From: Rhabdophis nuchalis
Lineage: Eukaryota > Chordata > Lepidosauria > Squamata > Natricidae
DNA length: 64,000 nucleotides
Assembly (NCBI GenBank): GCA_039707465.1
Contig: CM077651.1
Span: 21,573,019-21,637,018 of the forward strand
Direction: 5' to 3'
A model generated the notes under the pieces. The model searched no databases. It saw nothing but the letters and a program-made list of their open reading frames with translations, and was not told the origin of the DNA. This document shows positions 32,017-41,058 of this stretch, piece by piece (position 1 is the stretch's first letter; each line of letters begins with the position of its first letter). The position numbers and the translations under genes were made by a program.

Positions 32017-35000
32017 TTAATTTTATATCCCGCTCTCTCTCCCCAAGGGGACTCGAGGCGGGGCACAGGCAATTAAAAATACAAATAAAACCACAGACAA
32101 ATACAAAATACAAAATTAAAAATAGATTAAATTGATCCTGCGCTAAAACCCATAAACTAAACTAAAAATTACCCCTAAAAACCCCTAACCTAAAAAGAGA
32201 CTACCCAAGGCCGGCCAGACGAAAAAAGTGTGTCTTTAATTTTAAGCGGAAGGAGCGGAGGTCCGTGGTTGTCCTGATATCGGGGGGAAGGTCATTCCAG
32301 AGGGCTGGGCCCGCCACAGAGAAGGCCCTTCCCCTGGGCGTCGCCCGCTGACAAAGTCTAGTGGACGGCACCCGGAGAAGTCCCTCTCTGTGGGAGCGAA
32401 TCAGCCGTGAGGATGTATGGGGCAGGATCCGATCCCGCAGGTAGCTAGGTCCCGAGCCATGGAGCGCTTTGAAGATGGTAATTAACACCTTGAAGCGCAC
32501 CCGGAAGATGACAGGTAGCCAGTGCAGCTCGCGCAAGAGCGGTGTTACGTGGGCAAACCTAGAGGTGCCCATAATTGCTCGCGCGGCTGCGTTCTGGACC
32601 AACTGAAGCCTCCGGGTACACCTCAAGGGGAGCCCCATGTAGAGAGAGTTGCAATAATCCAGTCGGGATGTCACGAGAGCATGAGTGACTGTGCGAAGGG
32701 CGTCCCGATCCAATAGGGGGCGCAACTGGCGTACCAGGCGAACCTGGTAAAACGCCCTCCTGGCCACGGCTGTCACTTGATCTTCCATGGACAGCCGGGT
32801 ATCCAGGAGGACACCCAAGTTGCGCGCCCCATCCACAGGGGCAAGATGTTCGCCCCCTATGGCCAGCGTTGGAGAGAGCTGGTTGAATCGGGCAGCCGGA
32901 AACCACAGCCACTCGGTCTTGGTCGAGTTGAGCCTAAGTCCGTTACTTCCCATCCAGATCCGCACGGCTTCCAGGCACTGGCACATCACCGCTACGGCAT
33001 CGTTGGGGTGGTTTGGGGTAGATATGTACAGCTGGGTGTCATCAGCGTACAGGTGGTACTCTAACCCAAAACCACGGATGATCTCGCCCAGCGGCTTCAT
33101 GTATGCGTTAAACAGGAGAGGCGAGAGGACCGACCCCTGAGGCACCCCGCATGTGAGGAGTCTCGGGGTCGACCTCTGCTCTCCTGCCCGCACAAATTGC
33201 GATCGGCCAGAGAGGTAGGAGGAGAACCACCGTAAAACGGTGCCTCCCACCCCCAACCCCCCCAGCCGATGCAATAGGATACCATGGTCGATGGTATCGA
33301 AAGCCGCCGAGAGGTCTAATAGGACCAGGATGGAGGAACATCCCCCATCTCTGGCCCTCCAGAGATCATCTACCAACGCGACCAATGCCGTCTCAGTGCT
33401 ATGCCCGGGCCGAAAGCCGGACTGGCGCGGATCTAGATAGTCAACTTCCTCCAGGTGACGGGGAAACTGTTGTGCCACCACACTCTCAACAACCTTCGCC
33501 AAGAAGGGAAGGTTGGAGACTGGACGGTAGTTGTTCAAAAGAGCTGGGTCCAAAGAGGGCTTCTTGAGGAGGGGCCTCACCATGGCCTCTTTTAGGGAGG
33601 CAGGCAAGGAACCCTCACTCAAGGATGCGTTGACAACCTCTTGGAGCCAGCCTCGTGTCACCTCCCAGGATGCCAGTACAAGCCAGGAGGGGCACGGGTC
33701 CAATAAACATGTGGTGGCTCGCAGTCGCCCACGTAGCCTGTCCATATCCTCGGAAGTAACGGAGTCAAACTCCTCCCAAACAAGATCTCTCTCGTGGCAT
33801 CCCACTGGGCCATGAATGGGGGTTAGCTCACTCTGTATCTGGGCGGTTTTCTCCTGCAGAAAAATCACAAATTCCTCTGCTCTACCCTGTAGCGGGGCTT
33901 CCCGTTCCCTCTGTTGAAGGAGGGCGCGGGTCACCCTAAACAGGGCGGCAGGGCGGTTTTCTGCGGATGCTATGAGAGTGGCACAATGATGACGTTTGGC
34001 CACCCTCAGCGCCACAATGTAAGTCCGTAAATGGGCTCTTACCTGTGTCCGGTCAGATTCAGAGCGGCTAGCCCTCCATCTTCTCTCTAGGCATCTCTTG
34101 CGGCGTTTCATCACCCGCAGCTCCTCAGTGAACCAAGGAGCCAGGGTGGTTCGCCGCCGCGAGAGAGGCCGCAAGGGCGCGACTCGATCTAAGGCTCCCA
34201 CGGCCGCACTATTCCATGCGGCCGTGAGGTCCTCCATCGGGGCGCGGGTCAGGGATACAGAAAATGGCCCAAGCGCTGTCTGGAACCCATCCGGGTCCAT
34301 CAAGCGCCTGGGGCGGTACCAGATTGGTGACTCTGGTTCCGCCTCCCCGCGGAGGGGAGCAGCGGTCGGAAAGTCGAGCCGGAGAAGTGAGTGGTCTGAC
34401 CATGACAAGGGTGTGATGACTATATCCCCTGTACCCAGATCACTTTTCCATTGGCCCGAGACGAAGATGAGGTCCGGCGTATGTCCACCCTCGTGGGTAG
34501 GGCCCTGAATTACTTGGGTCAGGTCCATGGCCGTCATGGAAGCCATGAACTCCCGAGCTACCACGGATGATTCGCCCAACGATGGCAGGTTAAAGTCCCC
34601 CATGACTATAAGTCTGGGGGTCTCCACTGCCACCGTAGCGATCACCTCCAGGAGCTCGGGCAGGGCTGCTGCTACATAGCGGGGAGCCAGGTATACAACC
34701 AGCAAGCCCAACTGCCTCCCTAGGCCCCACTTCACGCAGAGGGACTCACAGCCGGAAGTCTGAGGCACAATGGTCTCTCTCGGCTCAAGGCCTTCCTTAA
34801 TAATGACCGCTACCCCACCACCCCTGCCTAGGGCCCGCGGTTGATGAAATGCGCGGTAGCCTGGTGGGCACATTTCAACGAGGGGATGTCCTCCCTCGTG
34901 GCCCAACCAGGTCTCCGCAATTCCTACCAGGTCCGGCTCCCCCTCTGACACAAGGTCACTAATGAGGGGGGCTTTGTTGACAACGGACCTGGCGTTGCAA

Positions 35001-35106
35001 AACATCAGCCGCAGACCCTGGCTCTGTATTCCCTGGCCACCTAGCCTGCGGGGGTTGTGGCACCTGACCGTTTGTAACCAACGGCTACGTGCCTCCAACC
35101 GGGAGG
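31978..35106 (-). mobile_element. L2-like LINE with uninterrupted EN-RT frame
   Basis: The element lies inside the hAT MITE. On the plus strand it begins with an (AAT)n tail (31978-32016), followed by the 3' UTR with hairpin (about 32029-32064) and then the coding region on the reverse strand. MITE sequence stops at AAAGGACTT (up to 31977) and resumes at AAGGAACTTGC (from 35107), giving an imperfect target duplication of about 8 bp. No ORF1 is present: the copy starts only about 30 codons before the endonuclease core, so it is 5'-truncated despite the complete catalytic part. Confidence 0.95.
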
Positions 35107-35179
35107 AAGGAACTTGCTTGCAGTGCCTCTGCCAGCAAAAATGGAGCTCAAGTGTGTGTGGGGGGGGCGGGGATGACAC
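32201..35179 (-). CDS. L2-clade LINE ORF2-type protein: AP-endonuclease plus reverse transcriptase
   Basis: This 992-codon frame encodes the retrotransposition enzyme of an L2-like LINE. The AP-type endonuclease that nicks target DNA spans about residues 55-270: N62 in LMFCNARSV, E89 in GIAETWLG, D195 and N197 in MGDFNLP, and S261-D262-H263 in LSWSDHSLL. The reverse transcriptase spans about 540-760: NNYRPVSNLPFL, LLDLSAAFDTIDHGILL with D622, GVPQGSVLSPLLFN, and YADDTQLY with the catalytic pair at 713-714. The L2-type C-terminal region follows (LVTSRLDYCNSLYMGLPL, LWNDLPPDIRTTTDLRSF). All key residues are present with no stop or frameshift, so insertion was recent. The first 25 or so residues are not LINE protein: codons before about 35106 translate the surrounding hAT MITE, and the annotated ATG is only the first in an accidentally open frame. 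The authentic start was lost by 5' truncation, so in situ expression or activity is unlikely. Confidence 0.93.
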   Translation of the reverse strand: MSSPPPPHTLELHFCWQRHCKQVPSSRLEARSRWLQTVRCHNPRRLGGQGIQSQGLRLMFCNARSVVNKAPLISDLVSEGEPDLVGIAETWLGHEGGHPLVEMCPPGYRAFHQPRALGRGGGVAVIIKEGLEPRETIVPQTSGCESLCVKWGLGRQLGLLVVYLAPRYVAAALPELLEVIATVAVETPRLIVMGDFNLPSLGESSVVAREFMASMTAMDLTQVIQGPTHEGGHTPDLIFVSGQWKSDLGTGDIVITPLSWSDHSLLRLDFPTAAPLRGEAEPESPIWYRPRRLMDPDGFQTALGPFSVSLTRAPMEDLTAAWNSAAVGALDRVAPLRPLSRRRTTLAPWFTEELRVMKRRKRCLERRWRASRSESDRTQVRAHLRTYIVALRVAKRHHCATLIASAENRPAALFRVTRALLQQREREAPLQGRAEEFVIFLQEKTAQIQSELTPIHGPVGCHERDLVWEEFDSVTSEDMDRLRGRLRATTCLLDPCPSWLVLASWEVTRGWLQEVVNASLSEGSLPASLKEAMVRPLLKKPSLDPALLNNYRPVSNLPFLAKVVESVVAQQFPRHLEEVDYLDPRQSGFRPGHSTETALVALVDDLWRARDGGCSSILVLLDLSAAFDTIDHGILLHRLGGLGVGGTVLRWFSSYLSGRSQFVRAGEQRSTPRLLTCGVPQGSVLSPLLFNAYMKPLGEIIRGFGLEYHLYADDTQLYISTPNHPNDAVAVMCQCLEAVRIWMGSNGLRLNSTKTEWLWFPAARFNQLSPTLAIGGEHLAPVDGARNLGVLLDTRLSMEDQVTAVARRAFYQVRLVRQLRPLLDRDALRTVTHALVTSRLDYCNSLYMGLPLRCTRRLQLVQNAAARAIMGTSRFAHVTPLLRELHWLPVIFRVRFKVLITIFKALHGSGPSYLRDRILPHTSSRLIRSHREGLLRVPSTRLCQRATPRGRAFSVAGPALWNDLPPDIRTTTDLRSFRLKLKTHFFRLAGLG

Positions 35180-35410
35180 GCACAGCCCTCCTGAACTCTG
35201 TTTTCATTGGCAGAGGGTTGCCGAAGGCCGTCCCAGCCAAAAACGGAGCTCAGGAGCCTGTTTTCACTGGTAGAGTGCTTGAGCCACCACAGGTGCCCTG
35301 ACATGAGCGACACTGAGCTGACTACACACACACACACACACACATACAGAGTCAAACACAATCCTGATGCGATCTTCAATGAAATTGAGTTTGACACCCC
35401 TACCCTAGAC

Positions 35411-36449
35411 AGCCAAATGGGAAGCCAGTAGACTGCAGACCCCAAAGAGAGAAAGCAAAAGAGTCATTGTGTCTCTCACATGCATGCAAAATCTTCTTGG
35501 CTATCTTGCACATAAAGTAACAAAAGCAAGTCACATTCCTCATGAAAATATCTTCCTTGAAAGAAGCGTGAGCAAATGTTAGGCAGAAAGAGGTTCCTAA
35601 CTGTTTTAGTGGAATTTCTATGCCTGCTGCTCCCTTAAGCTGATTTGTAGGTTCCAAAGCAGACCTTCGTAGCAACATAAAATGAGTATATCCAAGATCT
35701 ACCAGGAACTAGACGTCTTTCAATGTCTCCTGAAGAGTGAAGGCTTGAGTCATGCACGTTTGGGCCATCTGTTTCGAAGGCACCTTCCAGTCTGCACTCA
35801 AAAATGGACATGGCAAGGAGAAAGTAGATGGGCCCAATGTTTTACAAAGGCAAGGAATAAATTAACATTTTGAAAAGACATGATTATTTTCATGAGTACA
35901 CCAAGAAAAAAATATAGATTGTCTGCATCTAAAAGTAACAGCAAAATGCTTCTAAGAAGAGCCAGGAGAAGAGGAGAAAAGCAACTATAACAGCTGACAT
36001 GGTTGCTTAGTTAAAGAGAGGGACTAAGTTCCATTAACACATCATTTTACCAACACTAACATTTTCCAACCATAATTGAAATGATAAAAGTCATTTTATC
36101 CCAAACAAGGATTAAAATTTATTAAAATGAAAATGAGTAGTGGTATAAGAATTCTCGTCAATGAACCAATGCTCAGTTTAAAGCCGATGTATCTCAATGC
36201 ACATCAAGGGTGGAGACTTTCTAGATTTTTCATCTCATAACTTTATGGCTCACTGGAAAATATATAGAAACCCGCAGCTGTGTGTATTCCTAGCAGCCAG
36301 TTAAAACTTTATCAGACTGAGAGCACACAGGCCATAAGAGAATGTTGTTCCTGTGTGTTTTCTATTTGTAGTTGTTCCTTTTTCACACAGGTAGCCAAGT
36401 GCAAAAGTATGGTGCAGCATACAGATACCGTATTGATTGACAGTGAGGC
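35411..36449. other. No gene recognised
   Basis: AT-rich, single-copy-looking sequence between the hAT MITE and the L1-type element. Open frames at 35400-35873 have no domain. Confidence 0.45.
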
Positions 36450-37283
36450 ATGCATTAGAGGCTCGCTTGCCGCTTTGTTGCCTTTTCTGCCCCCCCACGG
36501 GGGCGAGACATCCGGTTACCGGAGGTCTCCCGTAGGGTCGGCTCGGAGGAGACATTTCTCCTCACGGCGGTGGGGAGAGCGCTCCCCTCCGCGACCTAGG
36601 TGAGGAGGAACATGCTGCAGGGGGTTCTCCCTTCGCCAACGGCTGTCGGCGCCATTCACTTCAATGTAGAGGGCTGAGCGGAAGAGATCGGAAGGCTTGC
36701 CGAGGCTTCAGCTGCGAGGGAGAGTGAGTTTAAAAAGACTTTTTTTCCTTGCTGCCAGCCAGGCTGAACGGACTGGGAGGGGGGTGTTTGTTTTCAAAAA
36801 AAAAACCCCTCGGACTTAAGCGGCACTTAAAAATGGCTTCTCTGGAAGAGAAAGCGGAAATCTTAAATCCGGACTGTCTCTAACAAGGGAAAGTGGTATG
36901 CGGCTACTTGCAACATTGTTTCTAGGTCTGGCTGGTTAAAAAAAAAAATATTTTTCTACTCTCTCCTCTGGGCTCTGAGATGGGCGGTGGAAAGTGGCTT
37001 TTCTTTGTCCCTGCCTGACTATTTTAACTATGGAAAATTCCCAGCGTCTCTTTACAAGTGGGACTCTCTCTGGATATAAATGAAGAATTTTTTTCTTGTT
37101 GGATTTGTGATTCCTTTCTGGATTACCTTCGTTATTATAACTATTGAGCTGGAAAATTGTCTCTCTCTTGGTTCCTGAATTTTACAACGTTTCAACCTTG
37201 ATCTGAACTTTTGGCTCCCGGTTAGTCTCACCAACCCCACCCTGAAAACGCCATTTTGGTGGCACTGACTTTAACAGTTAATC
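36450..37283 (+). promoter_or_regulatory. CpG-rich 5' UTR / presumed internal promoter of the L1-type element
   Basis: The first 300 bases hold roughly twenty CpG dinucleotides in otherwise CpG-poor DNA, and the GC content is far above the neighbourhood. L1 elements carry their promoter in the 5' UTR. No transcription start can be fixed by eye. Confidence 0.55.
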
Positions 37284-38012
37284 ATGGCTCAAGAAACAGC
37301 ACTGGCAAGTTTAGAACAACGGATGGCTTCTCTTGAAACTGTTATACAAACCTTGGTAAACGAAATTCAGGCCCAGAGGGCTAAAAACATCAATTTCAAG
37401 AAGGAGCTATTGGACACAAGGAAGCAAATGCTGGAAAACACACAGAAGACGGAAGAATTGGAAGGGGGGTTGGTGGGGGTTAAGGGAGAGATTAAAAATG
37501 TTACTAAAGAGGTTGGGGAAATAGATGGGCATGTGTCTAGGATTGATATGGAAAGAATGACATATTTTTTGAGATTTCAGAACGTTCTTGAGGAATCTGG
37601 TGAATGCCTCCCTGATCTTATGAGCACAATTTTAGCAGACTATTTACAAAAACCTAAAGATGAGATCAGTGGGGACATTGACCTAGCCTATAGAATTAAC
37701 TCAGCATATGCCAGGATAAATGAAGTGCCTAGAGAGATACATGTGAAATTTGTTAGAAGGTCAACCAGAGAGGAAATCCTGAGGGCGCAGAGAGAGAACC
37801 CTTTAATTTACCAACAAAAAACGGTCACTATCTTGAAGCAGATTCCTAGAAAGATTCGAGAAGCAAGGAGGAAATTTTCCTTCTTGTCTAAAATTTTATT
37901 TGATCATGGGATTTGGTTCAAGTGGGTGACACCCGAAGGGATGCTGGTGTTCTGGGAAGGAGGAAGAGTGAGGATTAAAACAGTTGCTGAGGCGGAAGCC
38001 TTTCTTACATAA
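37284..38012 (+). CDS. LINE-1 ORF1-type RNA-binding protein
   Basis: This 242-residue protein has the layout of an L1 ORF1p, the nucleic-acid chaperone that trimerises and coats L1 RNA in cytoplasmic particles. Residues about 5-88 are a predicted coiled coil with Leu/Ile/Met heptads (LASLEQRMASLETVIQTLV). Residues about 92-170 resemble the RRM domain, with YFLRFQNVLEE, a DLAYRINS segment, then PREIHVKFVRR. Residues about 175-242 match the C-terminal domain (VTILKQIPRKIREARRKF, then WFKWVTPEGMLVFW and a final AEAEAFL). It is shorter than the human protein (338 residues), mainly in the N-terminal part. The ATG has A at -3 and G at +4, a strong initiation context, and lies 11 codons before the coiled coil's first strong heptads. 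The frame is complete. No ORF2 follows. A host gene derived from ORF1 is possible but nothing supports splicing or domestication. Confidence 0.88.
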   Translation: MAQETALASLEQRMASLETVIQTLVNEIQAQRAKNINFKKELLDTRKQMLENTQKTEELEGGLVGVKGEIKNVTKEVGEIDGHVSRIDMERMTYFLRFQNVLEESGECLPDLMSTILADYLQKPKDEISGDIDLAYRINSAYARINEVPREIHVKFVRRSTREEILRAQRENPLIYQQKTVTILKQIPRKIREARRKFSFLSKILFDHGIWFKWVTPEGMLVFWEGGRVRIKTVAEAEAFLT

Positions 38013-38412
38013 CATTCCTCTGCCCTGGGGGAAGATCCAGGGGGGACGGAGGGGGCCACGGCCCCGCCCGCTCGGGGCCAGGGAGGAGAAAAAGAAGATA
38101 CAATAGCCAAAAGACTTAGATCGAAAAAATAACTTTGCCTTGATTTTTCTGAACAATTTTGCATAATATCTGTACCTGGATTTTTTGTAAATGTCTGACA
38201 GCATGGAATTGAGAATTTAGGTATATGTACTTGCTTTTACCTTGTAGTGTTATGAAAAAATGCTTTTTTTTGGTTATCTTTTATTATGTATTTTGAGGTC
38301 TCGGAAGGGCCGACGACTCTGACGTGAATGCTCTCAAAAAAATTTTGTATCCCTTACCCTACCCTATAGAAAAATGTAAAACCAATAAAACTTTTTCAAT
38401 ATTAAAAAAAAA

Positions 38413-38757
38413 TGTCAGTGATGGGTTCTTTGCCCGGTTGCTGGGTGGGCATGGCTATGGTGAGCATGGCCTAGTCAGCCTTCCGCACCACAGTGGGGGG
38501 GGGCAGTTTTCGTCTTCCCCAGACTCTTTAGGCTTTCCTCGAGCCTCTGGGAGGGCAAAAAGCTCCTCCCCTAGGACTGTTTTCCCCCCACCTTGAGCCT
38601 CCGCGCAGGCCTTGCACTTACAGTACCACGCATCCAAAACAGGCTGTGTGGAGACTCCTGGGAGGGGAGGGGAGGGGAGGGGTGGGGAGGAGCCAGCCAG
38701 GGGTGGGATTTGGAGGTTCTGCAAACCAGCCATAATGCTAGCTATGGGTTCTCCCAA
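38413..38757 (+). mobile_element. Non-autonomous DNA element (MITE), same family as 7025-7360
   Basis: Begins CAGTGATGGGTTC directly after the L1 poly(A). Shared blocks with the other copy: GGTTGCTGGGTGGGC, GCACCACAGTGGGGG and GGGATTTGGAGGTTCTGC. It contains a (GGGGA)n run at about 38661-38690. Its right end is not complete. Confidence 0.6.
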
Positions 38758-39222
38758 AGACAGGTGAACTTGTAGCAGCACATCCTTGCTTTGGACATTG
38801 GAGAAGCAGTAAGGTTTTGGCCTTCTGCATGTACTGGAAATATTTTGTGGATCTTGTCGATAGATATTGCTGAGTGCAAGAAATGACAGTACCAGACTTT
38901 TGGTTTATGAACTGTGGAGGACCTGAAGGCAATCACATTTTTCAAGTTTACTAGCTCTTTGATTTGCTTAGTAGTAACTAGATTGTTGGAGCTGTTGCTG
39001 TTTCAGAGGTAACCAGATTACAAACTTGTGGGAATCAGAAGTTAGACTGAAACAAAGAGATTGAAACTAGCAAAGTGTGTGAGATGCTTTAGCACTATTC
39101 TATTGGCATCTTTTATTTATTTATTTCTTTATTCAATATCTTTAGCAGACCATCTTCATCAATGGCTCTATCAATGACACTCACAAGAGCAATAACTGAT
39201 TGTTGGATGGTGGTTTTCAAGT
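38758..39222. other. No gene recognised
   Basis: AT-rich spacer with nothing recognised. Confidence 0.4.
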
Positions 39223-39318
39223 ACCGGTAGTCCTTGACTTACAATAGTTCATTCAGTGTCTGCTTGAAGTTACAACAGCACTGGAAAAATGACTTTGACT
39301 CTTTTTTACAATTATGAC
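39223..39318. mobile_element. MITE end fragment, AGGTAGTCC family
   Basis: TACCGGTAGTCCTTGACTTA matches the termini at 17646 and 18059. The remainder of the element is missing, replaced by the hAT fragment starting at 39319. Confidence 0.6.
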
Positions 39319-39549
39319 CAGAAGTGGTATTCAGCCGGTTTGCACCAGTTCAGGCAAACCGGTAGGGAAAATTTCACGTGATTCACCAAACTGATAGTGA
39401 CCTCTGGCTGGCCATGCCCCCGCCCCTATCACCCGGTTACCGTTCACTTGCCTCACTCACCCACTCGACACTCGCTTGCCTGCCCCTTCCATTCGATGCT
39501 CACTTGCTCACCCTTTCGATGCTCGCTCACCCCGCCCATTCCAGCCATA
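39319..39549. mobile_element. hAT-type MITE fragment, CAGAGGTGGTATTCAG family
   Basis: Starts CAGAAGTGGTATTCAGCCGG and includes GACCTCTGGCTGGCC. The middle holds imperfect direct repeats of a TCGATGCTC(G/A)CT unit (39456-39530). It is cut by the (GT)n at 39550. Confidence 0.6.
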
Positions 39550-39577
39550 TGTGTGTGTGTGTGTGTGTGTGTGTGTT
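39550..39577. repeat. (GT)n microsatellite
   Basis: About 13 GT repeats joining the MITE fragment to the SINE fragment on the right. In this SINE family CA/GT repeats commonly follow the 3' end. Confidence 0.97.
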
Positions 39578-39690
39578 AGATTTTTAAGGGCTGATTAATA
39601 AATAAGAGACCAGGATGGATCCATTTCGGGCTTGTTAGCCCTCTTCAGCTGGCCATACTCCTTCTACTGGGATTTTTGTCTCGTCTCTTA
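39578..39690 (-). mobile_element. tRNA-derived SINE fragment, TAAGGGCTGATTAATAAATA family
   Basis: The block TTAAGGGCTGATTAATAAAT, then GGATGGATCCATTTCGGGC and CTTCAGCTGGCCATACTCC, also occurs at 61432-61590 and 62252-62362. On the reverse strand this is the 3' body of the SINE. The tRNA-like head is absent here. Confidence 0.75.
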
Positions 39691-40734
39691 AAGGTGCCCA
39701 TAACAGGAGTTGTGAAAATATTCTCTCATCAGCTCACCAAAGATAAGCATGCTGCCCGCTTACCCTTAACCTTGGGTCAGGGCCCAGGGATGCACAATTC
39801 CCTGAGGCCCCAGACCTTCCGCCCACTAGTTCTGGTCTTCCTGGGACTTGATTCTATTCCTGGTTTTTATTATTATTATTTCACTCATATGTCTATCAAC
39901 TATATGATTTAATGGACAATGTCCTGGTATACTTTAGCTCTCTTTCTTGCCTGATTCAGATGTCTTATTAAAGTCACGAGATACACCCACAAATTCCAAA
40001 TAACAATACAATAAATTGTGGGGAGCTATATTATATGAGCTCCAGCATTGCCTGAGGTTAATGGATTACTGTAGTCGTGAGTTAAACTTTCGAAATTGTT
40101 TGGTGCCTTGAAAAAAATTCATGAGTAACTAAATCCAAATGGTTATTAAAGTGGTTTCTTATGCATTTCATCTATGAAAAGTCCCACAGATTAATTGGGA
40201 TTTCAAACTTTCTATCCTCTCCATTTCTGCTAGATTTATTTTCAAATCTTTCTTTATAAGAAAAAGAATCCCCTGGGCTTTTCTAAAGCTCTTTTTAGGC
40301 TATGGATAAGCTAGAGGTTAGGTCATGATCAAACTTCCCTTCTGCTCATCATCTTTTTTCATACATATTCATGATCCATGGATTTTGAGTGTTTGATACT
40401 GGCTTAAGATGAGCTCGATTGGATTTGTGGAAGCAAAGCAACTGGCAAAGTGTTCAGAATATTAGTAGATCTCCTCATGGCCCAGGTGTATAACATTTCA
40501 CTATTATTAGGTGTGCTTTTGGGTATTTGGGTAAGGATCCCCTCTACCCAATGGAACTATTCTTTTCTCCTCAAGTTGGTTTAATATCTTCTGCTGAAGC
40601 TTCTTTTTATGACTTCCTTTTGCTATTTTTTGGGGGGAGGGTTGTTTGAGACAGTCTTAATTCCTGGTGATTTCCTAGAAGCATTTTTTGGCAGCACTTT
40701 TCAGAAGTGGCTTGTCATTGCAATCTTCCTAAGC
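39691..40734. other. No gene recognised
   Basis: AT-rich sequence with no recognised repeat or domain. Confidence 0.45.
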
Positions 40735-40918
40735 AGGGGTAGTATGCACTTACCTTCCCTACCGGTACGCAAATGTGAGCTCATGCGCCAAGTCCACAAG
40801 TTCATGCTCTGCGTTCTGTGCATGTGCTTTGCCTTAAAAAAGGGGGCTAAATGGGATAGAGCTGGGGGTGGGGGCAGAGCCATGTACAATTTCCGCTACC
40901 AGTTTGGGCAACCCTGGA
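40735..40918. mobile_element. hAT-type MITE fragment
   Basis: GCAGGGGTAGTATGCACTTA at the left, with CTACCGGTACGC and TTTCCGCTACCAGTTTGGGC at the right, resemble the CTACCGGTTC-containing ends of the family at 18352 and 50750. Confidence 0.4.
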
Positions 40919-40924
40919 AGCTGC

Positions 40925-41058
40925 TGTGACTAGAGGTGGAGCTCTTGCCTCACAAGCAAGAGGTTGTGAGTTTGATCCTAGGTAGAGGCAGACGTAGGAT
41001 CTCCTGCTTGGGCAGGGGGTTGGACTAGATGACCTGCAAGGTCCCTTCCAACTCTGTT
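40925..41058 (+). mobile_element. tRNA-like SINE with CR1-derived tail
   Basis: The head resembles a tRNA (closest by eye to tRNA-Val): TAGAGGTGGAGCTCTTGCCT as A box plus anticodon arm with CTCACAAG, and GGTTGTGAGTTTGATCC as B box. The tail, CTTGGGCAGGGGGTTGGACT and then CAAGGTCCCTTCCAACTCTG, is the classic CR1 3' end. A tRNA head with a CR1 tail implies mobilisation by CR1 LINEs. Confidence 0.75.

Larger units (their letters stand above)
31897..35402. mobile_element. hAT-type MITE split by an L2-like LINE; perfect 8-bp target duplication
   Basis: The left end CAGGGATGTTAAACACAAG and right end TTGAGTTTGACACCCCTA are degenerate inverted repeats. CCCTAGAC flanks both sides (31889-31896 and 35403-35410). 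Without the LINE the element would be roughly 380 bp. It has no transposase. The (CA)n at 35325-35344 lies inside its right part. The target duplication proves that the two distant halves are one element. Confidence 0.93.
36450..38412 (+). mobile_element. L1-type element with ORF1 only (HAL1-like), poly(A) tail
   Basis: Components in order: a CpG-rich 5' UTR (36450-37283), an intact ORF1 (37284-38012), a 400-bp 3' region with a G-rich stretch (about 38026-38060), a polyadenylation signal AATAAA (38384-38389), and an A run (38404-38412). There is no ORF2, although a normal L1 has about 3.8 kb of it here. A possible degenerate target duplication is TTGACAGTGAGG (about 36439-36450) against ATGTCAGTGATGG (38412-38424). 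If real, the element landed on the edge of the MITE at its right. The 5' boundary is inferred from the change in composition. Confidence 0.75.

Noticed and set aside
32522..34508. Plus-strand frames of 60-136 codons opposite the LINE coding region
   Set aside because: Antisense shadows of the EN-RT frame.
37284..38012. Host single-exon coiled-coil gene
   Set aside because: The RRM and C-terminal blocks are those of L1 ORF1p, and flanking UTRs with poly(A) fit a retrotransposon.
40925..40985. tRNA-Val gene
   Set aside because: The acceptor stem does not pair and the sequence runs directly into a CR1 tail, as in a SINE.
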